Shown here piece by piece: positions 18,188 to 26,865 of a stretch of 64,000 nucleotides of DNA. The notes under the pieces were generated by a model, which ran no database searches, was not told the DNA's origin, and saw only the letters and a list, made by a program, of their open reading frames with translations. Source of the DNA: Macrococcus hajekii (GTDB lineage: Bacteria; Bacillota; Bacilli; Staphylococcales; Staphylococcaceae); the NCBI RefSeq assembly GCF_004359505.1, contig NZ_SCWE01000001.1:868001-932000 (forward strand), read 5' to 3'. Numbering within the stretch: the stretch's first letter is position 1; each line of letters begins with the position of its first letter. A program made the translations under genes and the position numbers.

Positions 18188-20317
18188 CTATTGCAGTTCT
18201 AATTTCAGCAGTTGTTCTGATGTCAGTTCACTCATCGGACTGCCCGGCTCGACAAAGGCGATGATCGGCTGATGGCTGCCCATGTAGTCGCTCAGCTTAC
18301 TCGGTAAGTACGGGTTACGTTTCTTGTAGGCTCTCGTATGCGCATCCATCACGAGCAGTGCATCCAGATGTGTCGTCATATTCAGAAATTCGAAGTATGA
18401 CAGATACGGATAGACTTCGACACTTCGGTTCAGCCCATGCTTCATCAGTTCAAGTTTCGCCTGCTTCGGGTTAGAGGTGAAGATATGCAGTTTCAGTGGT
18501 CGCTTGTCTGGATTGAGTTCAGCGACCTGTTCAGGCTGTTTGACGAGTGAGATGATTTCATTTAAGCCCCGCGTCTCATAGAAGTTACCGAAGTATCCGA
18601 TATGGAACTGCTTGTCGTCCAGCTGTATCAGTGCCTTATCGAGATGATAGAAGTCAGGCGCCACGACAGGGTGGGCTTTAATGACTGCCTTCTCTGTGAT
18701 CAGCTGTCTGATTTCCGGTTCCTTGAAGCGCTCACACATACTGAACATCTGATTATAGTTCGTAAAGACGAGTTCGTCTGCGTGTGCGAATGCAATGATC
18801 TCTGTCATATTGAAGAGATTATGGTCGATATAAGGCTTCCAGCGACTATCCAGCTGACTGAATAATTTATGCATCTGTCGGCTGTTCAGTGCTGCACTCC
18901 GTTCATTATTCTTAATGTCCAGCAGCACAGGATCTGAGAATTCAGCAATCCATTTTGTCTCCGGACGCTGCATCTTCAGCTTGAACGCCAGAAAATGACT
19001 GCCCGGCCAGAGAACACGTGAATAGATTTCATCATACGTTCGCCCTTTAACCCGTCTTTCACCGAGCACAACAAAGCTCTCAATCAGACTCCAGCTGCTG
19101 AACGACGGTCTTGTCGGCAGTTCGAAGTGCTGATAAATATAAGGTGCCGCAATGGCATTCAATGAATAGTCCATCGTTCTCACCGCAGACATATCATTTG
19201 AGATGACGTCGCACGGTCTGCCGCGCTCGCGGATTCGCTTCGCCAGGACAATTCCGCTCGTATCAGCAAACGGTGTGAAGCAGTAGCCGATATACAGCGT
19301 TTTAACGTTATTGCGGTTGATGGCGGTGTACGGCTTATAGTCAGTCTCTAATGTCTGGAATAATTGAGTGACCCGTCCATAATCAGCGGGATGCTGTTCG
19401 AGATAACGGGAGACAAAGCCTGCCTGTGCATCCATACGATTGATAATGATCTGTCTGACTTCAGGATCTGCGATATCTGCCAGTTCGCCGAGCAGCCGGA
19501 TGACATCATAACGCTGCTGCACATTAAAGTCATAGCTCAGCGCTGCACGACTGACTGAGTTATCGACAATATGACGATTGTAGACAGCCGTCTGTTCCGG
19601 CACCACTTTAATTTCAGGCATGTAGCGCGTCAGAATCGACATCATCAGCACGACATCTTCTCCGCTTCTTAAGTCTTCCGCGTATTGTGTATTGAGCAGA
19701 TAGAATGTCGGAATGACTTTCGCACCGTTCATGGATAAGATTTTAGTCAGCTTATGATAAGCCGTTGTCGTCTGACCGAACAACGGCTTGATTTCCTGCT
19801 GGATGACATTGCTGCCGTTATCACTCGCTGTACTGATATTATGAATCTCAAACACCGTGATTGTGCCGAGGGCCAGATGCGGTTCCAGCTGATCGATAAT
19901 ATTGTCAGATAATGTATCATCACTGTCCAGCATCAATGAATGTGAATATTGTGCTGCTTCAATGCCGACATTTCTCGCTCTACCTGCACCTTGTTCTGAT
20001 TCAAGCAGACGATAATGAATCTTGCTGTCACGGAGTGCTTGATTCAGCAGTTCACGGTCCTGTGCGACTGATGCTTGTTCACCATTTAAAATGAACAGCA
20101 CTTCATAGGGGACCTGCTCTGAATGAATGGACTCAAGATTCGCAGCAAGCCGTTCGATATAAGGCGCACCGTTATACATCGGAATGATGATGGATAGACC
20201 GTGTGTATCATCTTTCATTCGATCACGGTCTTCCTGCACAGCTGGTAATGGCTGGTCATTCCTTAGCGCTTCAAGCATGCGGTTAATTTCTTTAATTCGG
20301 GTTCTACTGTTCTGCAT
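18188..20317 (-). CDS. Two-domain glycosyltransferase (GT2 fused to GT-B-like domain)
   Basis: A 709-residue protein. Residues about 40-270 form a GT2 domain: LSIIIPMYNGAPYIERLAAN, then GAGRARNVGIEAAQYSHSLM leading to the DXD motif LDSDDT. Residues about 335-700 look like a GT-B enzyme: TLYIGYCFTPFADTSGIVLA, KWIAEFSDPVLLDIK, IGYFGNFYETRGLNEI, and a C-terminal block PYLPSKLSDYMGSHQPIIAF. The fusion suggests one protein adds two sugars in succession or builds a disaccharide repeat. A 35-residue charged leader precedes the GT2 domain. It lies directly after a small coiled-coil gene and ends the operon, before a strong terminator. Confidence 0.82.
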   Translation of the reverse strand: MQNSRTRIKEINRMLEALRNDQPLPAVQEDRDRMKDDTHGLSIIIPMYNGAPYIERLAANLESIHSEQVPYEVLFILNGEQASVAQDRELLNQALRDSKIHYRLLESEQGAGRARNVGIEAAQYSHSLMLDSDDTLSDNIIDQLEPHLALGTITVFEIHNISTASDNGSNVIQQEIKPLFGQTTTAYHKLTKILSMNGAKVIPTFYLLNTQYAEDLRSGEDVVLMMSILTRYMPEIKVVPEQTAVYNRHIVDNSVSRAALSYDFNVQQRYDVIRLLGELADIADPEVRQIIINRMDAQAGFVSRYLEQHPADYGRVTQLFQTLETDYKPYTAINRNNVKTLYIGYCFTPFADTSGIVLAKRIRERGRPCDVISNDMSAVRTMDYSLNAIAAPYIYQHFELPTRPSFSSWSLIESFVVLGERRVKGRTYDEIYSRVLWPGSHFLAFKLKMQRPETKWIAEFSDPVLLDIKNNERSAALNSRQMHKLFSQLDSRWKPYIDHNLFNMTEIIAFAHADELVFTNYNQMFSMCERFKEPEIRQLITEKAVIKAHPVVAPDFYHLDKALIQLDDKQFHIGYFGNFYETRGLNEIISLVKQPEQVAELNPDKRPLKLHIFTSNPKQAKLELMKHGLNRSVEVYPYLSYFEFLNMTTHLDALLVMDAHTRAYKKRNPYLPSKLSDYMGSHQPIIAFVEPGSPMSELTSEQLLKLELQ

Positions 20318-20524
20318 CTATTTCAATCCTTTAACGAAGTTTTTGGATTTTAGCAGCACTTTGACAGGGGGAAGACTTTTAATTTTTTCGAGTCTTCTTT
20401 CATACGTCGCCACTTTTTTCTTCAGTTTGTCGATTTCAAGTTCACGTATATGCAGCTGCTGCAGCGCTTTTTTCTCTGACTCAAGACTTTGAATCAGTAG
20501 TGCCTTTAATTCCTGATTATCCAT
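20318..20524 (-). CDS. Small coiled-coil protein in glycan operon
   Basis: A 68-residue protein starting at ATG 20524, overlapping the end of the upstream GT4 gene by 8 nt; a longer frame exists but lies inside that gene. Residues 5-50 are a highly charged heptad-rich helix (LESEKKALQQLHIRELEID, then KLKKKVATYERRLEKI). The tail is basic (VLLKSKNFVKGLK). The same pattern of coiled coil plus basic tail ends the 560-residue glycosyltransferase at 23557. It has no signal peptide, so it probably acts in the cytoplasm, perhaps tethering glycosyltransferases to each other or to the membrane. Function not known. Confidence 0.7.
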   Translation of the reverse strand: MDNQELKALLIQSLESEKKALQQLHIRELEIDKLKKKVATYERRLEKIKSLPPVKVLLKSKNFVKGLK

Positions 20525-21677
20525 TATGATCACCTGCATCAATCGTCCGGTAGAGCTGAAGAAGTTTCTCCTTCTCCTCTTCCCAGTTATATATATGTTT
20601 CGCACGTTCGTTGTTTTTCACCCATTCAGCATGCGCCTCAGGATGCGTCATCACATAGCGGATGGCATGGACGAGATCTTCTTTATCTGATTCCTTGATC
20701 ACAAGACCGATTTCTTCTCCTTCAATCACGCGGCAGATCTCAGGCATCTTCGTGCCGATGACCGGTACATGGGCCATCATATATTCATACAGCTTGTTTG
20801 AAGATGCAGAATAATGATTGAAGTTCGTGTTCTGAAGTATCTGGAAACCGACATAAGCCTGCTTCGTGTAGGCACGAAGCATCTCGTAAGGGACACGACC
20901 AGTAAAACGGACTTTATCACTGATGCCAAGTGACTCGACCTGTGCCTCGAGCTGCTGACGAATTTTACCATCGCCAACCATCAGCAGCAGTGCATCAACA
21001 TCCGCCTCCTTGAATGCCTCAATAAGGAGTGGTAAGCCACGTCCTTCCTGCATCCCGCCCTGATAGAGCAGTATCTTCTTGTCTGACGTCAGTGCTGCCT
21101 GTACTTCATTGATATCGTAGTACTCCGAGTAGTTATGGACAGATAAAGGACGATAGCCATATAACATCTCATGATACGTCGCTCTTGTCTCATTCTCAAC
21201 AATCGTATGATCTACGAAGTTCAGCAGGAACTTCTCGACTTTATAGACGAGACCGGTCTTATAGTGCGTCCGGCTCGTATTGACTTCATGTGAATCGAAG
21301 ACCAGCGTGCGCTTTTTCGGTCTAAGTTTGGCGCAGACCACACCTTGGATCAATGTATTTAAGTCATGACTGTGATAGACATCCGTCTTCGTCTGATACC
21401 CTGCTCTAATCATCTTCAGCATCAGCAGGGCGTTCGGTATGTGTTTTTTGACCATAGTCGTTGCTTTGATCATCTTCGGTTTAAATGTCTCTTTATCCTG
21501 GCGATAGACATGAATTCCTGACGGCAGCTGTTCTCTTATTTTAAGGTCATGCTCGTTCTCCTCGCGTTTCGCGATGACCGTGACGTGATAACCTGCAGCA
21601 CTGAGGGCCGAGCCTTCACGCGTCACCCGTGCATCATTCGTGAAGTTATTCCAAAGAAACATGGTAACGTTTTTCAT
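20517..21677 (-). CDS. Glycosyltransferase family 4
   Basis: A 386-residue GT-B enzyme. ATG 21677 is chosen because AGGTGA lies 5 nt before it; an in-frame GTG at 21686 sits inside that ribosome site. Motifs are FLWNNFTNDARVTREGSAL at the N-terminus, DVYHSHDLNTLIQGVVC, LVFDSHEVNTSRTHY and the donor-site block LLYQGGMQEGRGLPLLIEAF. Near the C-terminus SSNKLYEYMMAHVPVIGTKM replaces the usual E-x7-E. It lies between the ABC transporter ATPase and the small coiled-coil gene and probably builds the exported glycan at the inner membrane face. Confidence 0.85.
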   Translation of the reverse strand: MKNVTMFLWNNFTNDARVTREGSALSAAGYHVTVIAKREENEHDLKIREQLPSGIHVYRQDKETFKPKMIKATTMVKKHIPNALLMLKMIRAGYQTKTDVYHSHDLNTLIQGVVCAKLRPKKRTLVFDSHEVNTSRTHYKTGLVYKVEKFLLNFVDHTIVENETRATYHEMLYGYRPLSVHNYSEYYDINEVQAALTSDKKILLYQGGMQEGRGLPLLIEAFKEADVDALLLMVGDGKIRQQLEAQVESLGISDKVRFTGRVPYEMLRAYTKQAYVGFQILQNTNFNHYSASSNKLYEYMMAHVPVIGTKMPEICRVIEGEEIGLVIKESDKEDLVHAIRYVMTHPEAHAEWVKNNERAKHIYNWEEEKEKLLQLYRTIDAGDHNG

Positions 21678-21686
21678 CTGTATCAC

Positions 21687-22631
21687 CTATTTAAGTAGAT
21701 TTAAATAATGCATGAGCGGAATGATGTCGAGCTGTGACAGCAGACTGAAAATGAAGAATGCAACGAGTGCGAAGAGATAGAATAAACTCGAGATAGACGT
21801 ATCCCCTTTTTCTTTCTCCGCTTTATACGGCGCATATTGTCCATCCGACATCTCTTTCTTGTAGCTCAGCTGTTCATCTTTCGGTTTTGCATTATATGCT
21901 TTGACAAATTGATTGTACTCTTCCACGATTGGCCGGCATTCACCTGCCGCCTTCACTTCTCCGTAGTGCAGCCAGATGGCCTTATTACACATCTTACGAA
22001 TCTGAGCAGCAGAGTGACTGACGAAGAAAATCGTCTTCCCTTCCTCCTGGAACTGCTTCATGCGGTCGATACATTTATTCGAGAATGTGTCATCACCGAC
22101 GGATAAGGCTTCATCCACAATGAGGACGTCCGGATCCGTATGAACAGCAATCGCAAAACCGAGACGGGCCTTCATACCACTTGAATAAGTCTTGATCGGC
22201 TGATTGATGAATTCACCGAGCTCAGAGAACTGAACGATATCATCGAACCGTGCATTGATCTGTTCTTCTGACAGACCATGCATGAGACACTTCATGCGAA
22301 TATTCTCCACTCCGGTCAGTTCATTGTTCAGACCCGCAGAGATGGCAATCAGCGAGCTTCTGCCATTGATTTCTATGCGGCCTTCAGTTGGAATCGTCAC
22401 TTCACCGAGCAGATTGGACAGCGTTGATTTTCCTGCACCATTCAGCCCGACCAGCCCGACACTGTCACCGGCATTAACGGTAAAGCTGACGTCACGCAGT
22501 GCGTAGTAGCCATTATCCTTGTCGTTATTCTGCCAGAACTTCAGCACAGATAACACTTTATCTTTTTTATTCTGATTGACCTCGTAGACTTTAGTGACAT
22601 GTTCTACATTAACCTTAATATGATTATCCAT
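21687..22631 (-). CDS. tagH: Glycopolymer ABC transporter ATPase (TagH/Wzt-like)
   Basis: A 314-residue ABC ATPase of the teichoic acid/O-antigen exporter class. It has Walker A (GLNGAGKST), the signature YSSGMKARLGFAIAV, Walker B (VLIVDEALSVGDD) and the switch His in FFVSHSAAQI. Like TagH, it extends past the ATPase with a linker and a C-terminal hydrophobic segment (ISSLFYLFALVAFFIFSLL, residues about 279-297) that probably anchors it. It lacks the large carbohydrate-binding domain of many O-antigen Wzt proteins, so chain end recognition is not expected. The permease gene lies 20 nt upstream, and glycosyltransferase genes follow within 10 nt. Confidence 0.9.
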   Translation of the reverse strand: MDNHIKVNVEHVTKVYEVNQNKKDKVLSVLKFWQNNDKDNGYYALRDVSFTVNAGDSVGLVGLNGAGKSTLSNLLGEVTIPTEGRIEINGRSSLIAISAGLNNELTGVENIRMKCLMHGLSEEQINARFDDIVQFSELGEFINQPIKTYSSGMKARLGFAIAVHTDPDVLIVDEALSVGDDTFSNKCIDRMKQFQEEGKTIFFVSHSAAQIRKMCNKAIWLHYGEVKAAGECRPIVEEYNQFVKAYNAKPKDEQLSYKKEMSDGQYAPYKAEKEKGDTSISSLFYLFALVAFFIFSLLSQLDIIPLMHYLNLLK

Positions 22632-22651
22632 TCTATTTCCTCGTTTCTTGC

Positions 22652-23452
22652 CTATAAATAGTCAACTAGACGATTCTTGAAGCGGTAGTGAATATGGCTA
22701 CCGATAAACATCAGCAGCAGAGTGATACTCCAGAAATAAAGGTGATCTCCTATATTACCGTATATTGCTTCGTTCCCTTCAATGAAAGCATTACGATAGA
22801 TGCCGACTAAATAAGCGAACGGATTGAGAGAAGCAATCTTCTGCAAAATCGGTGAAGCGGTACTGACTTCCCAGAAGATCGGTGTCAGGAAGAAGCCCAT
22901 TCTTAAAATATTCTGCAGAATCAGGCGTGTATCACGGACCAGTATGACGAGCGTACTCATCAGTAAGTTGATGGCAAAGATAATTGAAAACGCTGCAACA
23001 ATAAAGTACAGGAATTCAAAAAAGTGCATGTATCCTCTATAGCCATTGGCCAGTGACATCAGTACTACAATAACTGTCGTATAGAGCAGATTAATGAATG
23101 TATTGGTAAAGGAAATGGACAGCAGGACAGATGAAGGAAACTTCATCTTTGTGACCAGTCCGAGCTGTGCATAGATCGCATTCGCACCTGAGTTAAGAGA
23201 CTGGGAGATAAAGAGCCACGGAAAAAGCCCTGATACAAGATGAAGGAGATAAGTCAGTCCTGTACTGCCATGTCTCAGCCCCATACCGAATACGACGTAA
23301 TAAATGACGACCTGCAGTAACGGCTGCAGGATATTCCAGAACATCCCGAGGTAATGGTTTGAGTATTCCGTTTTCATATTATATAAAGCAAGCTTACGGA
23401 TCATATGAAAATTATCTATTTGTTCTTTAAGTATCATCCATACTTCTTTCAT
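22652..23452 (-). CDS. tagG: Glycopolymer ABC transporter permease (TagG/Wzm-like)
   Basis: A 266-residue ABC-2 permease with six membrane helices. The N-terminal interface sequence is KTEYSNHYLGMFWNILQPLL and a conserved loop is GLFPWLFISQSLNSGANAI. The C-terminal half includes RMGFFLTPIFWEV and LNPFAYLVGIYRNAFI, typical of TagG/Wzm proteins. With TagH it moves a completed undecaprenyl-linked polymer to the outer face. GAGG sits 7 nt before the ATG. A terminator at 23509-23545 separates it from the upstream 560-residue gene, so it may have its own promoter, or that terminator may attenuate read-through. Confidence 0.9.
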   Translation of the reverse strand: MKEVWMILKEQIDNFHMIRKLALYNMKTEYSNHYLGMFWNILQPLLQVVIYYVVFGMGLRHGSTGLTYLLHLVSGLFPWLFISQSLNSGANAIYAQLGLVTKMKFPSSVLLSISFTNTFINLLYTTVIVVLMSLANGYRGYMHFFEFLYFIVAAFSIIFAINLLMSTLVILVRDTRLILQNILRMGFFLTPIFWEVSTASPILQKIASLNPFAYLVGIYRNAFIEGNEAIYGNIGDHLYFWSITLLLMFIGSHIHYRFKNRLVDYL

Positions 23453-23508
23453 CTAAAAACCTCATTTTATCTTTCATCTGTTTATAGTGCGCTGTGCAGG
23501 TACAAAGT

Positions 23509-23545
23509 AAAAACAAGAAAACGTACACGCTATGCAGTTTTCTTG
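23509..23545 (-). terminator. Terminator inside the ABC-glycan locus
   Basis: On the minus strand a 9-bp stem CAAGAAAAC/GTTTTCTTG with a 14-nt loop is followed by TTTTT. It lies just after the stop of the 560-residue glycosyltransferase gene and before tagG. Confidence 0.8.
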
Positions 23546-23556
23546 TCGCTGTTCTG

Positions 23557-25239
23557 TTATTTGTTTTTCTGAAGCTTTTTCTTTTTGCGATTGTTACGCA
23601 TTTGCCAGTACTTTTTCTGCAATCCACCCAGTTTAGAGGACGACAGGCTGTTATATTTTCTCTGGACATCTGACAGGCTTTTCTTCAGCTTCAAGTTCTC
23701 AGCTTCAATATTGGCAGGTGCCGCGGCTTTTCGTCTAGGCGCTGCTTTCACCTGGTTCTGTTCAGTCTTATAGATGATCAGGCGTTCAATATCATCTACG
23801 CTCTTCATCGAGTGATCAAGCGCTGTATGCTGTGACAGCTCCTTGACGACAGCAATAATGTCTTTCACTGCATTCTGTTCACCTGGCTGAATCTGGCACA
23901 GTGCCACATCATTGCGCATGCTGACTGATTTAAGACGACCTAATTGTGCTGCCTGCTGGATGTATAAGTCATCATGACCATTCAGCGGGAAGGCATAGAG
24001 TCCTGCTGATTCATTATAAACAGGTTGCTCCTGAATCAGCACTTGACGCTCAATCTCTTCAGTACGGTTATTGGCTGCGCCAAATAGATGCGGCGCAAGT
24101 CGGTGGTAAGTCGCTGTAAATGAAAATTGCTTGGAGATGGCATAAACCTTCTCAGCGGTGGCCTCGTATAACGCCGGGTTCTCAATCACTTTAATCATCT
24201 GCTCATGGAACGTGCGGTCATCGTTCGCATAGTAAGGATAATCTATGCCAAATATCGCTTCATGCATCTCTGTACGATTTAAGATAGGCGGTACAGCCAT
24301 ACTGCAATATTCAAGTAATTTAGTGGATAATTCCAGTGAATCGTCCAGGTCAGCTGCACGATAAGAAATGCCGACATCACTAAAACGGATCAGATCCATC
24401 GACTCATCGCGGTTTAATCCGCCAAGCCACTTCAAGTTCTCAGTATTGCGCAGTAAATAACCCGCTTCATGAACGAAGCTTGGATGATCCACATCATTCT
24501 TGAAGTAATCGCCAGCAAAGTAAAGTGTAGCATCCGGATACTGCTCGGTCACTTCACGGAACTGAGCGACGATTGGCACGATATTCCATTCTCTCGCAAA
24601 TTTCCCGGTATAACAGAAGCTGCTATAAATCTCTTTAGCAGTGAAGAGCTGCTGGAATGTATAAGGATTATCAGGAATCATCGGATTCAAATAGATGATA
24701 TCGGACGCTTCGATCTGTACAGACTGACAAATATAACGCTTCATTTCATTCGTCTGACAGAGCAGTTTCCCCCCCTTTGCAATAATATCATTCAGCAGGT
24801 GCTGCGTGACTTCAGGAATGGCTGTTGTGTGACTTGTAATACCTGTGATGTATGCAAAAAGCTTACTGATAACACGGCTGTCCATACGCACAAGTTCCTG
24901 TACAACCTCAAGGGAACGGATGATGACGATATCATAGTGCAGCTGCTGGAATGTAAAGTCAAGCATCAAGGCCGCTTCACGTGGTGTCATTCCGCCTTTT
25001 TTAAAGAATGGGAAATCGCTGTATGCTTCCTCCGCAAATGGATCGATGATGCGGACATTAGGTAACGTCATTAAGTCCTTCAGAACGACATCACGTTTAA
25101 ATGGTACAGCCAGAAGAAGGTCTATCTCTGCATCAGGATGCATCGCAACGACTTGTGTAATACTCGATAGAAAGATGGCTGAACCATCCAGTACATTCGT
25201 ATTGATAAATCCATTAATCAAGATTCTCTGCTTACTCAT
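23557..25239 (-). CDS. Glycosyltransferase-like protein with coiled-coil tail
   Basis: A 560-residue GT-B-like protein. The N-terminus is RILINGFINTNVLDGSAIFL. The donor-domain block FCYTGKFAREWNIVPIVAQF is followed by LKWLGGLNRDESMDLIRFSD and a C-terminal motif SLELSTKLLEYCSMAVPPIL. After residue about 400 comes a linker region and finally a charged coiled coil with a basic end (SKLGGLQKKYWQMRNNRKKK). Such tails are common in staphylococcal wall-glycan glycosyltransferases and probably bind membrane or partners. It overlaps the 129-residue gene upstream by 4 nt. Donor sugar unknown. Confidence 0.75.
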   Translation of the reverse strand: MSKQRILINGFINTNVLDGSAIFLSSITQVVAMHPDAEIDLLLAVPFKRDVVLKDLMTLPNVRIIDPFAEEAYSDFPFFKKGGMTPREAALMLDFTFQQLHYDIVIIRSLEVVQELVRMDSRVISKLFAYITGITSHTTAIPEVTQHLLNDIIAKGGKLLCQTNEMKRYICQSVQIEASDIIYLNPMIPDNPYTFQQLFTAKEIYSSFCYTGKFAREWNIVPIVAQFREVTEQYPDATLYFAGDYFKNDVDHPSFVHEAGYLLRNTENLKWLGGLNRDESMDLIRFSDVGISYRAADLDDSLELSTKLLEYCSMAVPPILNRTEMHEAIFGIDYPYYANDDRTFHEQMIKVIENPALYEATAEKVYAISKQFSFTATYHRLAPHLFGAANNRTEEIERQVLIQEQPVYNESAGLYAFPLNGHDDLYIQQAAQLGRLKSVSMRNDVALCQIQPGEQNAVKDIIAVVKELSQHTALDHSMKSVDDIERLIIYKTEQNQVKAAPRRKAAAPANIEAENLKLKKSLSDVQRKYNSLSSSKLGGLQKKYWQMRNNRKKKKLQKNK

Positions 25240-25625
25240 ACAATTCCTTCCTCCTGATTAAGTACTTTTGTTACATTGATATCATCATAGCCGCCATGTC
25301 CCTGATTCTTGATTGAAACTCTGACCCTGAATGGTTCATTGATCAGCTGTGTATTGAATTTATAAGAGTTTTTAAAGTGCGTGAACTTTTTTATCAGCAC
25401 TTCTTCTTCCAATGTAATCAGTTCAAATAAATACTGTGCATCGGAAGACTTCGATTTCACGATTACCTCCAGCTGTTCATCAATCATCATCGTGTTAATA
25501 CCTGTGATTTTCGCACTCTGATTATGGACTTCCTTATCCACAAGACGTGCTGTCATCTTCATCATATCAAGCATCTGTTCCTCAAGATCAATATAACGTG
25601 CTTTCCAGTCGATATGATCATTCAC
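25236..25625 (-). CDS. Conserved-looking hypothetical protein in glycan operon
   Basis: A 129-residue soluble protein overlapping both neighbours (8 nt with the GT4 gene upstream, 4 nt with the glycosyltransferase downstream), so it is translated as part of this operon. Residues 1-35 form a helical, possibly coiled segment (YIDLEEQMLDMMKMTARLVD). The rest alternates in beta-strand fashion (MMIDEQLEVIVKSKSSD, FRVRVSIKNQGHGGYDD). No catalytic motif, signal peptide or membrane helix is recognised. Because of the tight coupling it may be an accessory subunit of one of the flanking transferases. Function unknown. Confidence 0.65.
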   Translation of the reverse strand: MNDHIDWKARYIDLEEQMLDMMKMTARLVDKEVHNQSAKITGINTMMIDEQLEVIVKSKSSDAQYLFELITLEEEVLIKKFTHFKNSYKFNTQLINEPFRVRVSIKNQGHGGYDDINVTKVLNQEEGIV

Positions 25626-26769
25626 CTAGAATCACCTTCACTTCTTTATCGATAACTACTTCTTCACTTGCTTTTTGTCTGATAGATTGCGCTGCCTGAT
25701 AAGAGATATCTTCAAGCAGATATGAATTGAAATAAAGTCGCTCAATCTGATAGGCGATAGAAGCTGGAGACTCAGGCTCAGCCAGCAGACCACTCACATT
25801 ATGCTCGACGTATTCTGGAATCGCTGTAATATCTGATGCCACGACAGCCAGTCCACTGCTCATCGCTTCACACATAGAAACGCCCTGGGAATCCAGACGA
25901 GTCGGACATAAGAACACATCGAATTCTTTATGTATTCTGGAAATATCCTTCTGTTCAAGGAATGTATTGTGCAGGAAAACATTATCATAGGTCTTCAATG
26001 GTCCTGTAATCTCAGCATAAAGTTTCCCTTCACCGTAAAGATGAAACTCAAGATCCTTGAAGAATGGTTTTTTAGATAACAGAATAATCGCATCTCGAAC
26101 TTGATCATTGGCATACTTATAAGAGGCATAAGGACGGATTGATAAGATCTTCAGTTTACCTTCTCTTTTCTTCTGAACGAAATCAAAGACTTTGCTGTCT
26201 ACGATGTTCGGGATGATCTGATAGTTCTGCGGTGAGTATTTAGCATCAACATCCGCGATATGATCTTTAAACCACTGAGAGACGTGGATGAATGTGATAT
26301 CCACCTGATCCTCCCTATAAAGACTGTTCATAAACTGCAGCTGCTTCTCGTAATAATCCGTCGATTTATTAAGGATGGCCTTCAGTTCCTGAGAGCTCGA
26401 TAGGAAGTTGAACCATCTTCTATGCCATGCCTCAGCTTCAAAACCATGAATCCAGACAACAATTTTAGGATTGCTGACATATTCAATAATCGGATCATAC
26501 ATATGAGGATTAATGAAGTGAATCAGAAAGCTTACATACTCATTATGATGCGCCTGAAGATAGCGTCTATAATGCGCCTCATTCCCCATCGTCACGTGGA
26601 CACCATCATAGTCATATTCCACTTCTTCCAGTGCTGTCACGTGCAGGTAGAAAACCTCGGCTTCAATATTTCTCTTTTGATATGCTTTTACGCGTCTATG
26701 AATAAATCCATTGCGGTAAATATTATCCTCCGAGGGATAAGCATTACACACGACTAATACTTTCGACAT
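25618..26769 (-). CDS. Glycosyltransferase family 4
   Basis: A 383-residue GT-B enzyme. The N-terminal domain begins KVLVVCNAYPSEDNIYRNGF and includes IVVWIHGFEAEAWHRRWFNF. The donor domain has ILSIRPYASYKYANDQVRDA and a typical GT4 motif FDVFLCPTRLDSQGVSMCEA followed by MSSGLAVVASDITAIPEYV; the usual E-x7-E is replaced by a D-x7-E-like spacing. It is the first gene of the glycosyltransferase run, about 100 nt downstream of the UDP-ManNAc dehydrogenase gene. The donor may be UDP-ManNAcA, but this is a guess from position only. Confidence 0.83.
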   Translation of the reverse strand: MSKVLVVCNAYPSEDNIYRNGFIHRRVKAYQKRNIEAEVFYLHVTALEEVEYDYDGVHVTMGNEAHYRRYLQAHHNEYVSFLIHFINPHMYDPIIEYVSNPKIVVWIHGFEAEAWHRRWFNFLSSSQELKAILNKSTDYYEKQLQFMNSLYREDQVDITFIHVSQWFKDHIADVDAKYSPQNYQIIPNIVDSKVFDFVQKKREGKLKILSIRPYASYKYANDQVRDAIILLSKKPFFKDLEFHLYGEGKLYAEITGPLKTYDNVFLHNTFLEQKDISRIHKEFDVFLCPTRLDSQGVSMCEAMSSGLAVVASDITAIPEYVEHNVSGLLAEPESPASIAYQIERLYFNSYLLEDISYQAAQSIRQKASEEVVIDKEVKVILGE

Positions 26770-26820
26770 TCCTTTTCCTCCGCATTTACTATTTTTGAAT
26801 TCGTTCTTAAAAAGACATAA

Positions 26821-26853
26821 GAACTTATATTCATGTGAGTGAAATATAAGTTC
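26821..26853 (-). terminator. Inverted repeat between wecC and the GT4 gene (possible weak terminator)
   Basis: A perfect 11-bp inverted repeat GAACTTATATT/AATATAAGTTC with an 11-nt loop. The minus-strand product would end in only a short T-rich stretch, so termination is likely partial; it could set the ratio of dehydrogenase to downstream enzymes. Confidence 0.5.
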
Positions 26854-26865
26854 CCATGCAAGTCA

